In this document: piece after piece, positions 1 through 8,765 of the stretch
Layout of the letters: the number at the start of each line of letters is the position of its first letter
Numbering within the stretch: position 1 is the stretch's first letter
NCBI GenBank assembly: GCA_028285415.1
Contig: JANQPF010000005.1
Location: forward strand, 248,001 to 312,000
From: Pseudomonadales bacterium
Lineage (GTDB): Bacteria > Pseudomonadota > Gammaproteobacteria > Pseudomonadales > Azotimanducaceae
DNA length: 64,000 nucleotides
Direction: 5' to 3'
The notes under the pieces: generated by a model
Database searches by the model: none
Told to the model about the DNA's origin: nothing
The model's input: the letters and a program-made list of their open reading frames with translations, nothing else
Made by a program: the position numbers and the translations under genes

Positions 1-202
1 TGGGGCGACGAACCGCGGACGGCTGCCCGAATTGGGCCACCAGCCAGTCCGTGGTGGTCTCACCCGGCGTAATCTGCTGCAGCGCACTCAGGTCGGGAAT
101 GTCGGCGTCCACGCGATCGCGTTCGGAGTGGTAGCTGACGCATCCGCCGAGGGCAAGGCAGCTCGTGATCAGTGCAGTGCGCATCCATGCGACTGTCGGC
201 AT
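1..202 (-). CDS. Truncated lipoprotein, BamE/SmpA-like start
   Basis: This is the N-terminal part of a minus-strand gene cut by the window edge, with 67 codons visible. It begins with a short signal peptide and a lipobox (LALGG followed by Cys21), so the product should be an acylated envelope lipoprotein. After the Cys comes a segment with PGETTTDWLVAQFGQPS, which recalls the SmpA/OmlA/BamE-type fold (a Pro-Gly turn followed by an LG/FGxP pattern). That assignment is inference, because the C-terminal half is missing. ATG at 202 is preferred because GGAG lies 7 nt upstream; an in-frame ATG at 184 would give a more compact signal peptide. It is the third gene of a run that also contains PspC, 22 nt downstream of pspC. 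Confidence 0.7.
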   Translation of the reverse strand, partial: MPTVAWMRTALITSCLALGGCVSYHSERDRVDADIPDLSALQQITPGETTTDWLVAQFGQPSAVRRP

Positions 203-224
203 GTCGTTTCTCCGCTGGACCGCC

Positions 225-449
225 TCAGTCGGTGTAGACGGAACGGTCGTCCAAAAACAACCATGCAACGAGGTAGGCGGCAATCACGATCTTCGGGTAA
301 AAAAGCCCGGCAACCACAACGCCCACTCGAACGAACGCCGGATCCAGCCGCCAGGCGTTGGCAAGCCCGGCACAGACGCCAAACACCCAGCCGTTTTCTT
401 TGTCCAGCTGGATGCGACGTTTCAGGCGGTCGCGAAAGTCGTTCGACAT
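225..449 (-). CDS. PspC domain protein
   Basis: This is a 74-residue protein matching the PspC domain. It has an N-terminal basic segment, the typical ENGWVFGVCAGLANAW stretch (residues about 19-34), and one hydrophobic segment (about 42-66) ending in WLFLDDR. PspC proteins sit in the inner membrane and relay envelope stress in phage-shock-type responses. Some relatives are longer, so this is a minimal stand-alone PspC. Start ATG 449 has GAGGAG 6 nt upstream. It lies between a small membrane protein (499-789) and a lipoprotein (1-202) on the same strand, with gaps of 49 and 22 nt, consistent with one transcript from the sigma54-like site near 845. No pspA or pspF is in the window. Confidence 0.88.
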   Translation of the reverse strand: MSNDFRDRLKRRIQLDKENGWVFGVCAGLANAWRLDPAFVRVGVVVAGLFYPKIVIAAYLVAWLFLDDRSVYTD

Positions 450-498
450 GGTCGGCTCCTCGTTAGTATCGGCAGGTCAGCGGCGGGCTTGAGTCGGG

Positions 499-789
499 TT
501 ATCCGCCGAGGTTAGCCGTGAGCTTGTCCAGCCATGGATAGTGTGCGGCCAGGCTCGACTCGAGCAGCGGTGATGCGCTCTGCGCCTGAGGCAGGCTCGC
601 TTCCGCCCAGAGACCGAATGCGAGGAACACCACCACCAGAAGCGCAATCGCAAGCCAGGTTGCGCGGGGGTGGGAGATGCGTGACATGCGGATGTTCATT
701 GCAGGCATGTGCTCGGCGTTCATCGGTTGGTCCTCGTTGTGCTGCGCTTTGGTGTCAGGTTGTGGCGCGCTGTGTTCTCGTGTGTTCAT
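499..789 (-). CDS. Small single-span membrane protein upstream of PspC
   Basis: No family is recognised. The product is 96 residues from the ATG at 789 or 74 residues from the ATG at 723; both have a purine-rich site (GAAGAG and GAGGA). The first part is polar and His/Gln/Asp-rich. One clear membrane segment (WLAIALLVVVFLAFGLW) follows, then a 35-residue tail that includes HYPWLDKLTANLGG. Being first in the run with PspC and a lipoprotein suggests an envelope-stress role, possibly in place of PspB, but it shows no clear PspB similarity. The reading frame is supported by the good start context, the tidy spacing to pspC and the transmembrane pattern. The function is unknown. Confidence 0.6.
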   Translation of the reverse strand: MNTREHSAPQPDTKAQHNEDQPMNAEHMPAMNIRMSRISHPRATWLAIALLVVVFLAFGLWAEASLPQAQSASPLLESSLAAHYPWLDKLTANLGG

Positions 790-834
790 CTTGCTCTTCG
801 CTGGCACCCGCTTCGGATGCCTCTATGTACGTTG

Positions 835-856
835 TGCAATTCAATAGTCGTGCCAA
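835..856 (-). promoter_or_regulatory. Sigma54-type promoter candidate for the PspC operon
   Basis: Read on the minus strand, the site is TTGGCAC, GACTA, TTGAA. The consensus is TTGGCAC-N5-TTGCW, so the -24 half (GG at 854-853) is perfect and the spacing is right. The -12 half has GA instead of GC. Transcription would start near 829, just before the start codons at 789 and 723. Phage-shock operons are classically sigma54/PspF controlled, which makes this match more believable. Confidence 0.5.
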
Positions 857-1039
857 CTGCGTATATGGTTCTCTTTCCCGGCAGAATGGGGCTTTGCGCG
901 GTGGGAGGCGGACCGTCGCGACGGACTGAGTGGTCAAATGCACCACATTGTGGCGGGCATGAGTCCTGCTGAGTGACCCATTGAACGGCTGGCCGCAGCC
1001 TGTGTAGCATGGGCGACTCTACTCTGGGGGAGTGATGAG

Positions 1040-2659
1040 ATGGCGTTTCACTTTGCAACGGCCTGGGAACAGGTTGCGGATCAATTTCCACAGCGCATCG
1101 CGGCGATTGGCGACAAAGGTGAGCTCAGGTGGGCAGACTATGAAGACCGCGCGGCGCGAGTTGCCGCGCTCCTGGGTGCGCACGGCATCGGGGCAGACAG
1201 CAAAGCGGGGCTGTACCTGCACAACTCGAATGAGTATCTCGAGGCGCAGTTCGGAATCTTCAAGGTTGGCGGTTGCCCGATCAACGTGAACTACCGTTAC
1301 ACGGCGGATGAACTCGTCTATCTCCTCGACAATGCTGACGCTGAGGCCGTTTTCTTCCAGGCCTGCTACGCCATGCGTATCTGGGAGATCAAAGACAAGC
1401 TGCCCAAGGTCAAGCTCTTCGTACAGATCGACGACGGCACCGAGGCTTTGATGGACTTTGCCGTCGATTACGAACGCTCCATCCGCGACCACGCGCCCGC
1501 GCCGCGTGTAGCTCGCGATCCCGAAGGCGTTTACATGCTCTACACCGGCGGCACGACGGGTATGCCCAAAGGCGTGATGTACCCGGTGGGGATGTTTGCC
1601 TACTACTTCATCGGCATGGGAGCGGCCGGCCGCGAACTCACGCCGCCTGAGACGATGGCCGAATATGCCGACTTTCTTGCCGCCATCGAGGATCCGCCCG
1701 TAACGCTGGTGGGCTGCCCGCTGATGCACGGCACGGGCTGCTGGCTGGGCGCCATGCTGCCGATGCTGCTCGGCGGGACCGTGGTCACCACGTCACATCT
1801 TGGCCTCGATCCGGATCAGCTCTGGCGGCTGGCCGGTCAGCATCGCGTGACCGACATTGTCATCGTCGGTGATACCTTCGCCAAGCCGATGCTGGCGGCA
1901 CTCGACGCAGCAGAAAAGCGCGGCAGCCCCTATGACTTGAGCTCGGTCAAACAGATGATGTCGAGTGGTGTGATGTGGAGCGCGGAAACCAAACAGGGGC
2001 TTCTGCGGCATCACGACATGATTCTCGCGGACATCATGGGCTCCACCGAAGGCGGTATGGGCAGCTCGATCACGACGCGGGAGGCATCGGTGGCAACCGC
2101 CAAGTTCGAAATGAACGACGGGGTGAAAGTCATCAGCGACGACGGGCGCATCGTGGTTGCGGGCTCGGGAGAAATCGGCAAGGTGGCAACCTCGGGTTTC
2201 GTGCCGCTCGGTTACTACAAAGATCCGGAGAAATCGGCCGCAACGTTCAAGGAGATAGACGGCGTTCGGTACAGCTTTCCCGGCGACTACGCGACGGTGG
2301 AGGCGGACGGCTCCATTACGCTGCTGGGTCGCGGCAGCGTCTGTATCAACACGGGCGGTGAAAAGGTTTTCCCGGAGGAAGTCGAAGAGGCGGTAAAACG
2401 CCACGAATCCGTCTACGACTGCCTCGTCGTGGGCGTGCCCGATGACCGCTTCGGCGAACGTGTCGTTGCCGTGACCTCCTTCCGCGAGGGACAGGAGGCT
2501 CCCGAAGGTGAGGTGATCGATTTCACGCGCGACCACCTGGCGGGCTACAAGCTGCCGAAACAGATTCTGGTCGTCGACACCGTGCGCCGCGCGCCGAACG
2601 GCAAAGCCGACTACAAGTGGGCGAAACAGGCGGCGCTGGATGCATTCACCGGCGGCTGA
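1040..2659 (+). CDS. Acyl-CoA synthetase (ANL superfamily, FadD-like)
   Basis: This 539-residue AMP-forming ligase activates a carboxylic acid to its CoA thioester through an acyl-adenylate. Visible motifs are the ATP-binding loop YTGGTTGMPKG (about 167-177), the adenylate motif MGSTEGG (about 333-339), the hinge/Asp motif GDYATVEADG...GRGSVCINTGGEKV (about 417-448), and the C-terminal catalytic Lys in PNGKADYKW. Length is normal for the family. Insertions around residues 185-215 resemble the mycobacterial/steroid-type FadD branch, so the substrate could be a branched or cyclic acid, but this is inference. Start ATG 1040 follows a G-rich site (GGGGGAG, about 7 nt away). It is monocistronic; the 219-nt gap downstream holds nothing recognised. 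Confidence 0.9.
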   Translation: MAFHFATAWEQVADQFPQRIAAIGDKGELRWADYEDRAARVAALLGAHGIGADSKAGLYLHNSNEYLEAQFGIFKVGGCPINVNYRYTADELVYLLDNADAEAVFFQACYAMRIWEIKDKLPKVKLFVQIDDGTEALMDFAVDYERSIRDHAPAPRVARDPEGVYMLYTGGTTGMPKGVMYPVGMFAYYFIGMGAAGRELTPPETMAEYADFLAAIEDPPVTLVGCPLMHGTGCWLGAMLPMLLGGTVVTTSHLGLDPDQLWRLAGQHRVTDIVIVGDTFAKPMLAALDAAEKRGSPYDLSSVKQMMSSGVMWSAETKQGLLRHHDMILADIMGSTEGGMGSSITTREASVATAKFEMNDGVKVISDDGRIVVAGSGEIGKVATSGFVPLGYYKDPEKSAATFKEIDGVRYSFPGDYATVEADGSITLLGRGSVCINTGGEKVFPEEVEEAVKRHESVYDCLVVGVPDDRFGERVVAVTSFREGQEAPEGEVIDFTRDHLAGYKLPKQILVVDTVRRAPNGKADYKWAKQAALDAFTGG

Positions 2660-2878
2660 GCACGCGTTCAAGCGCCGTTGAGCGGGTTCAACCGGCGTCA
2701 AATTTCTGGCATTCGTCGCACTCCGGCTGGTTCGCAACCCTGTAACGGCCCTGCGGGGCACGGCAAACGCAGCCATACGGGCATTCTCCGCAATTTTACG
2801 GTTTGCAGGAGCCGGAAAGGTGGCACTTACCGAACTATTGGCTAGATTTAATGGAAGGCTGCTAACCGATTGCTCACA

Positions 2879-3916
2879 ATGCCGTCACCGTTCGAAATAC
2901 CGCTGGATGAATCCGTGCAAACGCTCAAACGCGTTCTGCCGCTGATGAGTCAGCAACGCATCCCCACCATTCCGCAAAACTACGCGGTCTGGTACGACTA
3001 CGTCACCCGCACCAATGAGGATCTCTCCGAGGAGATTGAACGCCGCATCGAGGAAGGCCGGGACTTTGACCCGACGTCATGCCGCACGATTTACGAGAAG
3101 TACTTCATCTCCGAGCTGCAGACGGAAGTCGACGGGATCCAGGGCGCAGTTCGCGAAGCGGTCGAGTCGGTGCTCATGGAGCTCGACGGCCTGGGTGAAG
3201 ACATCAATCACTTCTCCACGGTCCTCGACAGCTGCGGCGAATCGCTGCAACAGAATCCCACAAAAGAGGATCTCAACCGCCTGGTCGTCGAGTTGGTGCG
3301 GGAAACCGCGCGAACCAAGACGCGGAGCCAGGAAGTCGAAACCTCGTTGCACAACATGGCGGACGAGCTGACGGAGCTTCGCGCTCAGGTGGATCGTCTC
3401 AGCAAAGATTCGCGCACGGATGCGCTGACCATGGTCGCCAACCGCCGTGCCTTCGACGAAGCCCTGCAACGGCTGGCACGCGAAGCCACCGACGCGGGGA
3501 CACCGCTATGCCTGATCCTGGCTGACATTGACCATTTCAAGGCGTTCAACGATACGCATGGCCACCTCATCGGTGACCGCGTTCTGCGTTTTGTTGCACA
3601 AGAGATGGAGCAGTGCGTGAAAGGCCGCGATTTGCTGGCGCGCTACGGTGGTGAAGAGTTTGCCGTGCTTCTGCCCGCAACGCCGCTGGATGGCGGCATG
3701 ATGCTGGCAGAGAGCATCCGCGCCATCATCGAAGCGCAGCGGCTGAAAGGTGACAGTGGGGACGATCTGCGGGTCACCATTTCGCTGGGCCTCGCGCAGT
3801 ATCAACCTGGCGAAGAGCTGGCGACGTTCATCGAACGGGCGGACGCCTGCCTTTATGCGTCGAAAGAGCGCGGCCGCAACCGCACAACCGGGGAAGCCCA
3901 GCTCGCCCAGCACTGA
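2879..3916 (+). CDS. Diguanylate cyclase (GGDEF)
   Basis: This 345-residue cytoplasmic protein should make c-di-GMP from two GTP. The N-terminal ~170 residues are helical and charged, without membrane segments, and are followed by a coiled-coil-like linker. The GGDEF domain begins at DALTMVANRRAF and carries an intact GGEEF signature (in LARYGGEEFAVLLP) plus the metal-binding DIDHFKAFND stretch. The inhibitory I-site position five residues before GGEEF reads KGRD rather than RxxD, so allosteric product inhibition may be weakened. No EAL domain is present. ATG 2879 is preferred; a TTG at 2870 is also in frame. The Shine-Dalgarno sequence is weak. Confidence 0.9.
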   Translation: MPSPFEIPLDESVQTLKRVLPLMSQQRIPTIPQNYAVWYDYVTRTNEDLSEEIERRIEEGRDFDPTSCRTIYEKYFISELQTEVDGIQGAVREAVESVLMELDGLGEDINHFSTVLDSCGESLQQNPTKEDLNRLVVELVRETARTKTRSQEVETSLHNMADELTELRAQVDRLSKDSRTDALTMVANRRAFDEALQRLAREATDAGTPLCLILADIDHFKAFNDTHGHLIGDRVLRFVAQEMEQCVKGRDLLARYGGEEFAVLLPATPLDGGMMLAESIRAIIEAQRLKGDSGDDLRVTISLGLAQYQPGEELATFIERADACLYASKERGRNRTTGEAQLAQH

Positions 3917-3976
3917 CGTCTCGCGCTCGATCGTTTTCCAGTTAGAATGATCCCTCCATAGAGCAGGGGTCAGCAG

Positions 3977-4732
3977 TTGTTTGTTCTTTTCCGGCCGGGC
4001 AAAGACGTCTGGGCCTATGGCGTGGAACCTGCTCGGGTGCGCTACCGCCTGCGTCTGGCAAGATACCCTGCATTGGCCGAAACGCTTCGTGATTGGCTGA
4101 AGGACAAAGATCCGGAAGCGACCTTCCGGCTGCTGGACATTGGCGCCGGTTTCGGACGCACCTTTCTCTACATCCAGCACGAGGGTGTCGGCGATCGGTT
4201 TGAGATGAACGGCATCGACATCGACCCGGAGCGAAAATCGGACGTCTATGCCGGCAATCCATGGAACGTGCAGCCGGGCAACGCGGAGGACAACCTGCCT
4301 TTCGATGACAACAGTCTCGACGTGGTGATCTGCGAGCAGCTGCTGGAGCATCTCAACCACCCCGAAACGGTCATTAGAAACGTGCATCGCGTGCTCAGAC
4401 CCGGCGGTCTTTTTGTTGTCGGCGTGCCGGTTTTTCCCGAACCGATCGCGAAGCTGCGCCGGTGGCAGGTAAAGCGATACGGTCTGCGTGGCTCTGAGCA
4501 TATTCAGACCTACTCCCTGCGCTCCATCCGCAAGGATCTGGCGGCGCTCTACGATGAGCAGGAAGCCCGCGGCTTCCGCGTCATTTCGGGAGGGTTCCTG
4601 CGGCCGCTTGAGAACTACCTCTGGTGGTACCGTTTTAATCGGTGGCTTGGCAAATTCGTCCCTGGCCTCTGTATCGAAGTGCAGCTCATCGTTTCCCCGA
4701 AGCAGATGCCGCGGGCTGAAGGCGGACCGTGA
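3977..4732 (+). CDS. Class I SAM-dependent methyltransferase
   Basis: This 251-residue Rossmann methyltransferase has motif I LLDIGAGFGRT (about 54-64), an acidic residue after beta2 (GIDIDPE), and the post-motif FDDNSLDVVICEQLLEHLNHP followed by VLRPGGLFVVGVP. This order is typical of the Methyltransf_11/25 group, whose members methylate small molecules, quinones, lipids or sugars. The substrate is not readable here. TTG 3977 is chosen because AGGGGT lies about 7 nt upstream and no ATG occurs early in the frame. Its stop overlaps the GTG start of the next gene by 4 nt, so it is probably translationally coupled to the GPH transporter. Confidence 0.82.
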   Translation: MFVLFRPGKDVWAYGVEPARVRYRLRLARYPALAETLRDWLKDKDPEATFRLLDIGAGFGRTFLYIQHEGVGDRFEMNGIDIDPERKSDVYAGNPWNVQPGNAEDNLPFDDNSLDVVICEQLLEHLNHPETVIRNVHRVLRPGGLFVVGVPVFPEPIAKLRRWQVKRYGLRGSEHIQTYSLRSIRKDLAALYDEQEARGFRVISGGFLRPLENYLWWYRFNRWLGKFVPGLCIEVQLIVSPKQMPRAEGGP

Positions 4733-6147
4733 ACGAAGCGCGGGTGTCAACGGACGCAGCGGACGCGGACGAGCCGCTTACCACTCGTGAACGTATTTGT
4801 TACAGCGTTTTCAATGGCGCTGACTACCTGATCAAAAACGTGATCGGGAAGTACATGTTCTACTTCTACACAACGACGCTCGCGATCCCGCCGCTCTGGA
4901 TCGCAATAGGCCAACCTCTGGTGAAGCTCCTCGATGTGGTCACCGACCCGCTGGTTGGCGAGTGGTCAGATCGCACAAAAAGCAAAATGGGGAAACGCCG
5001 GCCCTGGATACTCGTCGGCTCGATCACGCTCGGCATCGTCTTCCCGTTGAGCTGGATGCCCACGATTGTGATGTTTTGGGATCCGATGCCCACTCTCGTG
5101 AGCATCTTTGTTTATTTCCTGCTCTTCAAGCTCCTCTACTACGTCACGCACACGATGGCGGTGGTGCCGTACTACGCCCTGGGGGCTGAGCTTTCGCGGG
5201 ACTACCAGGAACGCACGCGTATTGTCGGCTGGCGTCACTTCATCGGCGTGCCGATGACCGTGCTCGCGACGGTGCCATTTGTGCTCGCCACCAATCCGGA
5301 ATATTTCCCGGACGAGATCACGGGCGTTGCCGTGGTGATGTGCGGGGTTGGGGTGATCATCATAGTCGCCGGGCTCGCAGCCACGTTCGGCACCCGCGAA
5401 AGAGCGAGCGTGGAACCCGGGCAGCCGCTGCCGCTCAAGCGCGCGTTAGGCATTACGCTCTCCAACCGTCCGTTCATGTTTCTGGTTGCCACCGTATTCT
5501 TTTACGGCATCGGCCAGTATTTCTCAGTCAGCTTCGCCGCCTATCTCATCACCTACATCATCTACGACGGCGACAAAGCGGGTTTTGCGACGCTCCTGAT
5601 GTGGGCCACGGCGGGTGGTGCGCTGGTCAGCATGGCACTCAATCTGCTGATTCGCCGTCTGGGTGCCAATATCGAAAAAACGCGTCTCTTGAAGATCTTT
5701 CTGCTCTTGAGTCTCACCGTGCCGCTCACGGCGCTGATTGCCTTCCAACCCGGCGAACCCTACTGGTATTTCCTCTTTCACATGCTGGCCCTGCCTCTCG
5801 GGAACACGGCGATCGAAATCCTGCCGCTGTCCATCGTCGCCGACGTCTGCGATCTGGACGAGGTGAAAAGCGGGCGCCGGCGCGAAGGCGCGTTCGTGGG
5901 GGTTTACAACTCGGCGTTCAAAACCGGTTATCTCCTGGCGCCTACGCTCAGCATGGCGCTGCTCGCTTTTACCGGCTTCGACGGCGCGCTCACCGTCCAG
6001 TCGGAAGCCACCAAGGAGTTGCTGCGCATCTGCATGGTTGGCGGGTGCGCGGTGACGTTTGTGCTGGCGTTTGTGCTCAGCCTCGGGGTACGGCTGAGCC
6101 GGGCGCAGGTGGAGCAGGCGCAGGCGCAGGCCAGAGCGGCAGACTGA
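4729..6147 (+). CDS. GPH-family cation symporter (MFS, MelB-like)
   Basis: This 472-residue inner-membrane transporter has about 12 hydrophobic segments. The region DVVTDPLVGEWSDRTKSKMG (about 61-80) followed by KRRPWI is the hallmark of the glycoside-pentoside-hexuronide:cation symporter family (MFS_2). The second half contains IVADVCDLDEVKSGRRREGAF, also typical. The usual substrates are sugars, glycosides or uronates driven by Na+ or H+. It starts with GTG inside the stop of the methyltransferase gene (GTGA overlap) and ends directly before the ATG of the aldo-keto reductase, so all three genes form one operon. Confidence 0.88.
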   Translation: MNEARVSTDAADADEPLTTRERICYSVFNGADYLIKNVIGKYMFYFYTTTLAIPPLWIAIGQPLVKLLDVVTDPLVGEWSDRTKSKMGKRRPWILVGSITLGIVFPLSWMPTIVMFWDPMPTLVSIFVYFLLFKLLYYVTHTMAVVPYYALGAELSRDYQERTRIVGWRHFIGVPMTVLATVPFVLATNPEYFPDEITGVAVVMCGVGVIIIVAGLAATFGTRERASVEPGQPLPLKRALGITLSNRPFMFLVATVFFYGIGQYFSVSFAAYLITYIIYDGDKAGFATLLMWATAGGALVSMALNLLIRRLGANIEKTRLLKIFLLLSLTVPLTALIAFQPGEPYWYFLFHMLALPLGNTAIEILPLSIVADVCDLDEVKSGRRREGAFVGVYNSAFKTGYLLAPTLSMALLAFTGFDGALTVQSEATKELLRICMVGGCAVTFVLAFVLSLGVRLSRAQVEQAQAQARAAD

Positions 6148-7086
6148 ATGGTGGCTGCGGCGCCGGAATTTCCGCCCCTCATCTTCGGCAATATGGCGCG
6201 GCGTGTGCAAAGCCATCGTGAGCGTGTGACGATCGTGCACGCCGCGCTGGATGCTGGAATCCGTACTATCGATACCGCGCCGCTCTACGATTTCGGCGAC
6301 GCGGAACGTCAGCTCGGTGAGGCGCTTGCGGGCGTGCCGCGCGATCGCGTGCAGATCTTCGGTAAGGTGGGCCTGCGCTGGGATGACGCGGCCCGCGGAG
6401 CCGTGCTATTCAGGCATGAAAATGGCGCGGTACGGTGCGACAGCCGGCCGGCGTCGCTGCGCTGGCAGGTTGAACAGAGCCTCGGCCGGCTCGGCACGGA
6501 CTATCTCGATCTGGTGCAGATTCATCAGTTCGACGAGGCAACGCCGCTCGCCGATGCGCTCGGCGAGTTGGAACGCCTGCGCGAGGCAGGCATGGTGCGC
6601 GCGATCGGGATCTGCAACTTCCTGCCCGCGCAGATCAGCGAGGCGCTCGCCTGCACGCAGATTGCGAGCCTGCAGATGTCGTACAATCTGCTGGACCGCT
6701 TGGCCGATATCGATCACTGGCCGCGCTGCAGCGCGGGGGGCGTCGCAGCCCTTGGCTATTCACCGTTGGCCGGTGGTGAGTTGATCCGTGGTGACCTGCC
6801 CGCTGGGGCACGGCAGGAGTTCGTACGAATCGCGGAGCGTTCCGGCCTGTCGGTGAGCGGCGTGGTGCTGGGTTGGGTGATGTCGCAGCCACAGATAACC
6901 GCAGCCATTGCTGGCGCAAGCAGCGTAGATCAGGTTCAGGAACTGGCCGCGGCAAGTCCGCTGAGTCGAGAAGACGCGGCGTCTTTGGACCAGATGTTCA
7001 GGGCGGCGGCTGAGCGCCGCGCGGCGTGGGAACGTGGCTGGCGCCGACGGTTGAAGCGATGGCTTCACCGTCTGGGCCGGCGCTGA
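6148..7086 (+). CDS. Aldo/keto reductase
   Basis: This 312-residue NAD(P)H-dependent oxidoreductase has a TIM-barrel fold. The catalytic tetrad is visible: Asp and Tyr in IDTAPLYDFG (about 37-46), Lys in IFGKVGL (about 73), and His in LVQIHQF (about 127). A helix with AMVRAIGICNF-like sequence and a C-terminal GASSVDQVQE nucleotide-binding segment follow, as in the family. The start ATG directly abuts the TGA of the upstream GPH symporter, with no gap, so translation is likely coupled. With the transporter it may reduce an imported sugar or sugar-derived aldehyde; that link is inference. The C-terminal tail is unusually Arg-rich (WERGWRRRLKRWLHRLGRR). Confidence 0.9.
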   Translation: MVAAAPEFPPLIFGNMARRVQSHRERVTIVHAALDAGIRTIDTAPLYDFGDAERQLGEALAGVPRDRVQIFGKVGLRWDDAARGAVLFRHENGAVRCDSRPASLRWQVEQSLGRLGTDYLDLVQIHQFDEATPLADALGELERLREAGMVRAIGICNFLPAQISEALACTQIASLQMSYNLLDRLADIDHWPRCSAGGVAALGYSPLAGGELIRGDLPAGARQEFVRIAERSGLSVSGVVLGWVMSQPQITAAIAGASSVDQVQELAAASPLSREDAASLDQMFRAAAERRAAWERGWRRRLKRWLHRLGRR

Positions 7087-7091
7087 TAGTT

Positions 7092-7289
7092 TCAGTGGAA
7101 CTCGTGAAGCTCGACGATCGGTTGCAGATCCAGTTCGTGGTCTTTCACGACCTTCCAGTGCCACTTGCCGCGCCGCGCCTTGAACCACCAGGCTGACGCA
7201 CGGCTGGTGAAGTACTTGGGCGTACGGTCGTATCTCGCAACGTACGCGCCATGCTCGCGGGTGGATTGTAAGGCGTAAACTGAACGCAC
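7092..7289 (-). CDS. Small hypothetical protein, 65 aa
   Basis: This product is not recognised. It is a basic, aromatic-rich protein (Tyr, Trp, Lys, His) with an internal segment YFTSRASAWWFKARRGKWHW and an acidic/His end ELHEFH. There is no signal peptide or membrane span. GTG 7289 is preceded by AGAGG about 8 nt away. It lies convergent to the aldo-keto reductase and downstream of the minus-strand MFS gene with a 122-nt gap, so it could be separately transcribed. The residue composition differs from random antisense frames in this region, which favours a real gene. Confidence 0.5.
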   Translation of the reverse strand: MRSVYALQSTREHGAYVARYDRTPKYFTSRASAWWFKARRGKWHWKVVKDHELDLQPIVELHEFH

Positions 7290-7411
7290 AAGTGCCTCTA
7301 ACTGTGATCTCTGCCCAGCAAAATTAGCAAATCGCGGTGCGCGCGATGTGGGGAAATGTTAACGACTTGTGAATCCCGCTGGGCGCGCGATTGATCGGCC
7401 GGAAACGTGCG

Positions 7412-8656
7412 TCAGGCGGCGCTTTCCTTGAGGGCGCGGCGTTCGGCGGCGCCGCCGACGCGGATGAAAAAGGGCCCGATGCAGGCGACTGCCATGAGGC
7501 CGGCGAGAATCATGAACGCGGTGTTGTAAGACCCGGTGGCGTCATAGATGAAACCGGCGAGGGGTGACGCGGCAAGCACAAACGGCAGCTCTACCCAGCG
7601 TAACACGCCGGTAGCCATGGCAAAGCTCAGACTGCCGACCGACGTGGATACCGCAAACGTCCTGAGCGGCGACATGCCGGAATACCCGAAGCCGTACAAT
7701 CCTGCGGCTACGACCGCCAGCTCAAACGTGTTCGCCTGTGTGAACACGAGGAGCGCCACACCCTGACAGACCAGCGCAAGCCAGATGCTGACGCCCGCGC
7801 CCAGGAAGTCGGAGAGAAGCCCCACCACGGGTTTGCCCAGCGCCGCAAAGAGTGCGGTTACCGAGAGCACCAGGGCTGCGCTCTCCGTGCTGAGGCCAAT
7901 ATCGAGGAGGTGGCCGAAGAGGTGCAGCATGACCGCGCTGAAGACGCAGACCATGGAGCCGAAGATGAGGCCAATGGCCCAGAACGCGGGGCTTTTGAGG
8001 AGTTCCTGCCACGTCCACTCGCGCGAGTCGTGAGCAACCTCAACCTTGTCGGTTCCGAGCTTTGCAACGTAGCGCAGTCCGTCGCGGACCTCGCCAATTT
8101 CCTCGGGGCGATCGCGCAGAAAGAGGTACACCAGCGGCAGCAGCGTGACGGCGGTAGAGATGGCAAAGGCATAGTATCCGCTGCGCCACCCGTAGGCGTC
8201 GACCAGTGCCGTGACCAGGGGCGGCATCATGATGCCGGCGAGCGATGCGCCCATGACGGCGATGGCAATAGCGCGTCCGCGCCAGTGATCAAACCAGAAG
8301 ATGACGCAGCGGTGCCAGGCCATCGTGCCCATGCAACTCATGCCAATGCCCATGCCGATCCCGACGGTCAGGTAGAACTGCCAGAGCGACTGCGACATGG
8401 CCAGGAAAACGTAAGACAGCGAGACGGTGGCGATGCCGACCATGATGACGAAGCGGGGCGAGTGAGCGTCGAGAAATTTGCCGAGTGCCGGTGAGATGAT
8501 GGCGCCGATGACCGCCGCCCCGGAGAAGCCGAGTGAAATCTCCATGCGCCCGCCGTCAGACAGCGCCTCAGCCAGGGAGGGTAGAAAAACGCCGCGGGAG
8601 TAAGAGTAGAAACCGGTGCCGAGAAAACCCAGCAATCCGCAGATCGCGACAACCAC
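7412..8656 (-). CDS. MFS transporter (monocarboxylate/OFA-like)
   Basis: This transporter of about 414 residues has 12 predicted membrane segments. N-terminal features such as GFYSYSRGVFLPSLAEAL and a loop GKFLDAHSPRFVIMVG fit the MCT/OFA-type branch of the major facilitator superfamily, which carries organic acids. The start is uncertain. The first usable codon is GTG 8656, but the in-frame codons just upstream encode RTDGFFYGW, which looks like the authentic cytoplasmic N-terminus of this family. That frame runs back to a TGA at 8710-8708 with no ATG, GTG or TTG. Either translation starts at GTG without a good ribosome site, or the 5' end carries a small lesion near the A/T run at 8667-8672. 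Confidence 0.8.
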   Translation of the reverse strand: MVVAICGLLGFLGTGFYSYSRGVFLPSLAEALSDGGRMEISLGFSGAAVIGAIISPALGKFLDAHSPRFVIMVGIATVSLSYVFLAMSQSLWQFYLTVGIGMGIGMSCMGTMAWHRCVIFWFDHWRGRAIAIAVMGASLAGIMMPPLVTALVDAYGWRSGYYAFAISTAVTLLPLVYLFLRDRPEEIGEVRDGLRYVAKLGTDKVEVAHDSREWTWQELLKSPAFWAIGLIFGSMVCVFSAVMLHLFGHLLDIGLSTESAALVLSVTALFAALGKPVVGLLSDFLGAGVSIWLALVCQGVALLVFTQANTFELAVVAAGLYGFGYSGMSPLRTFAVSTSVGSLSFAMATGVLRWVELPFVLAASPLAGFIYDATGSYNTAFMILAGLMAVACIGPFFIRVGGAAERRALKESAA

Positions 8657-8765
8657 CCATCCGTAGAAAAAACCGTCTGTGCGCCTGATGGCTGCCTCGA
8701 TCGCCTGTCAAACGAGCATGGTACCACTTTGCCTGATGGCGCGTGATGAAGATTCACCAATACTA

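Noticed and set aside
32-466. Plus-strand open frame of 144 codons at the start of the window
   Set aside because: It is antisense to the lipoprotein and pspC genes and has low-complexity Arg/Ser/Pro composition.
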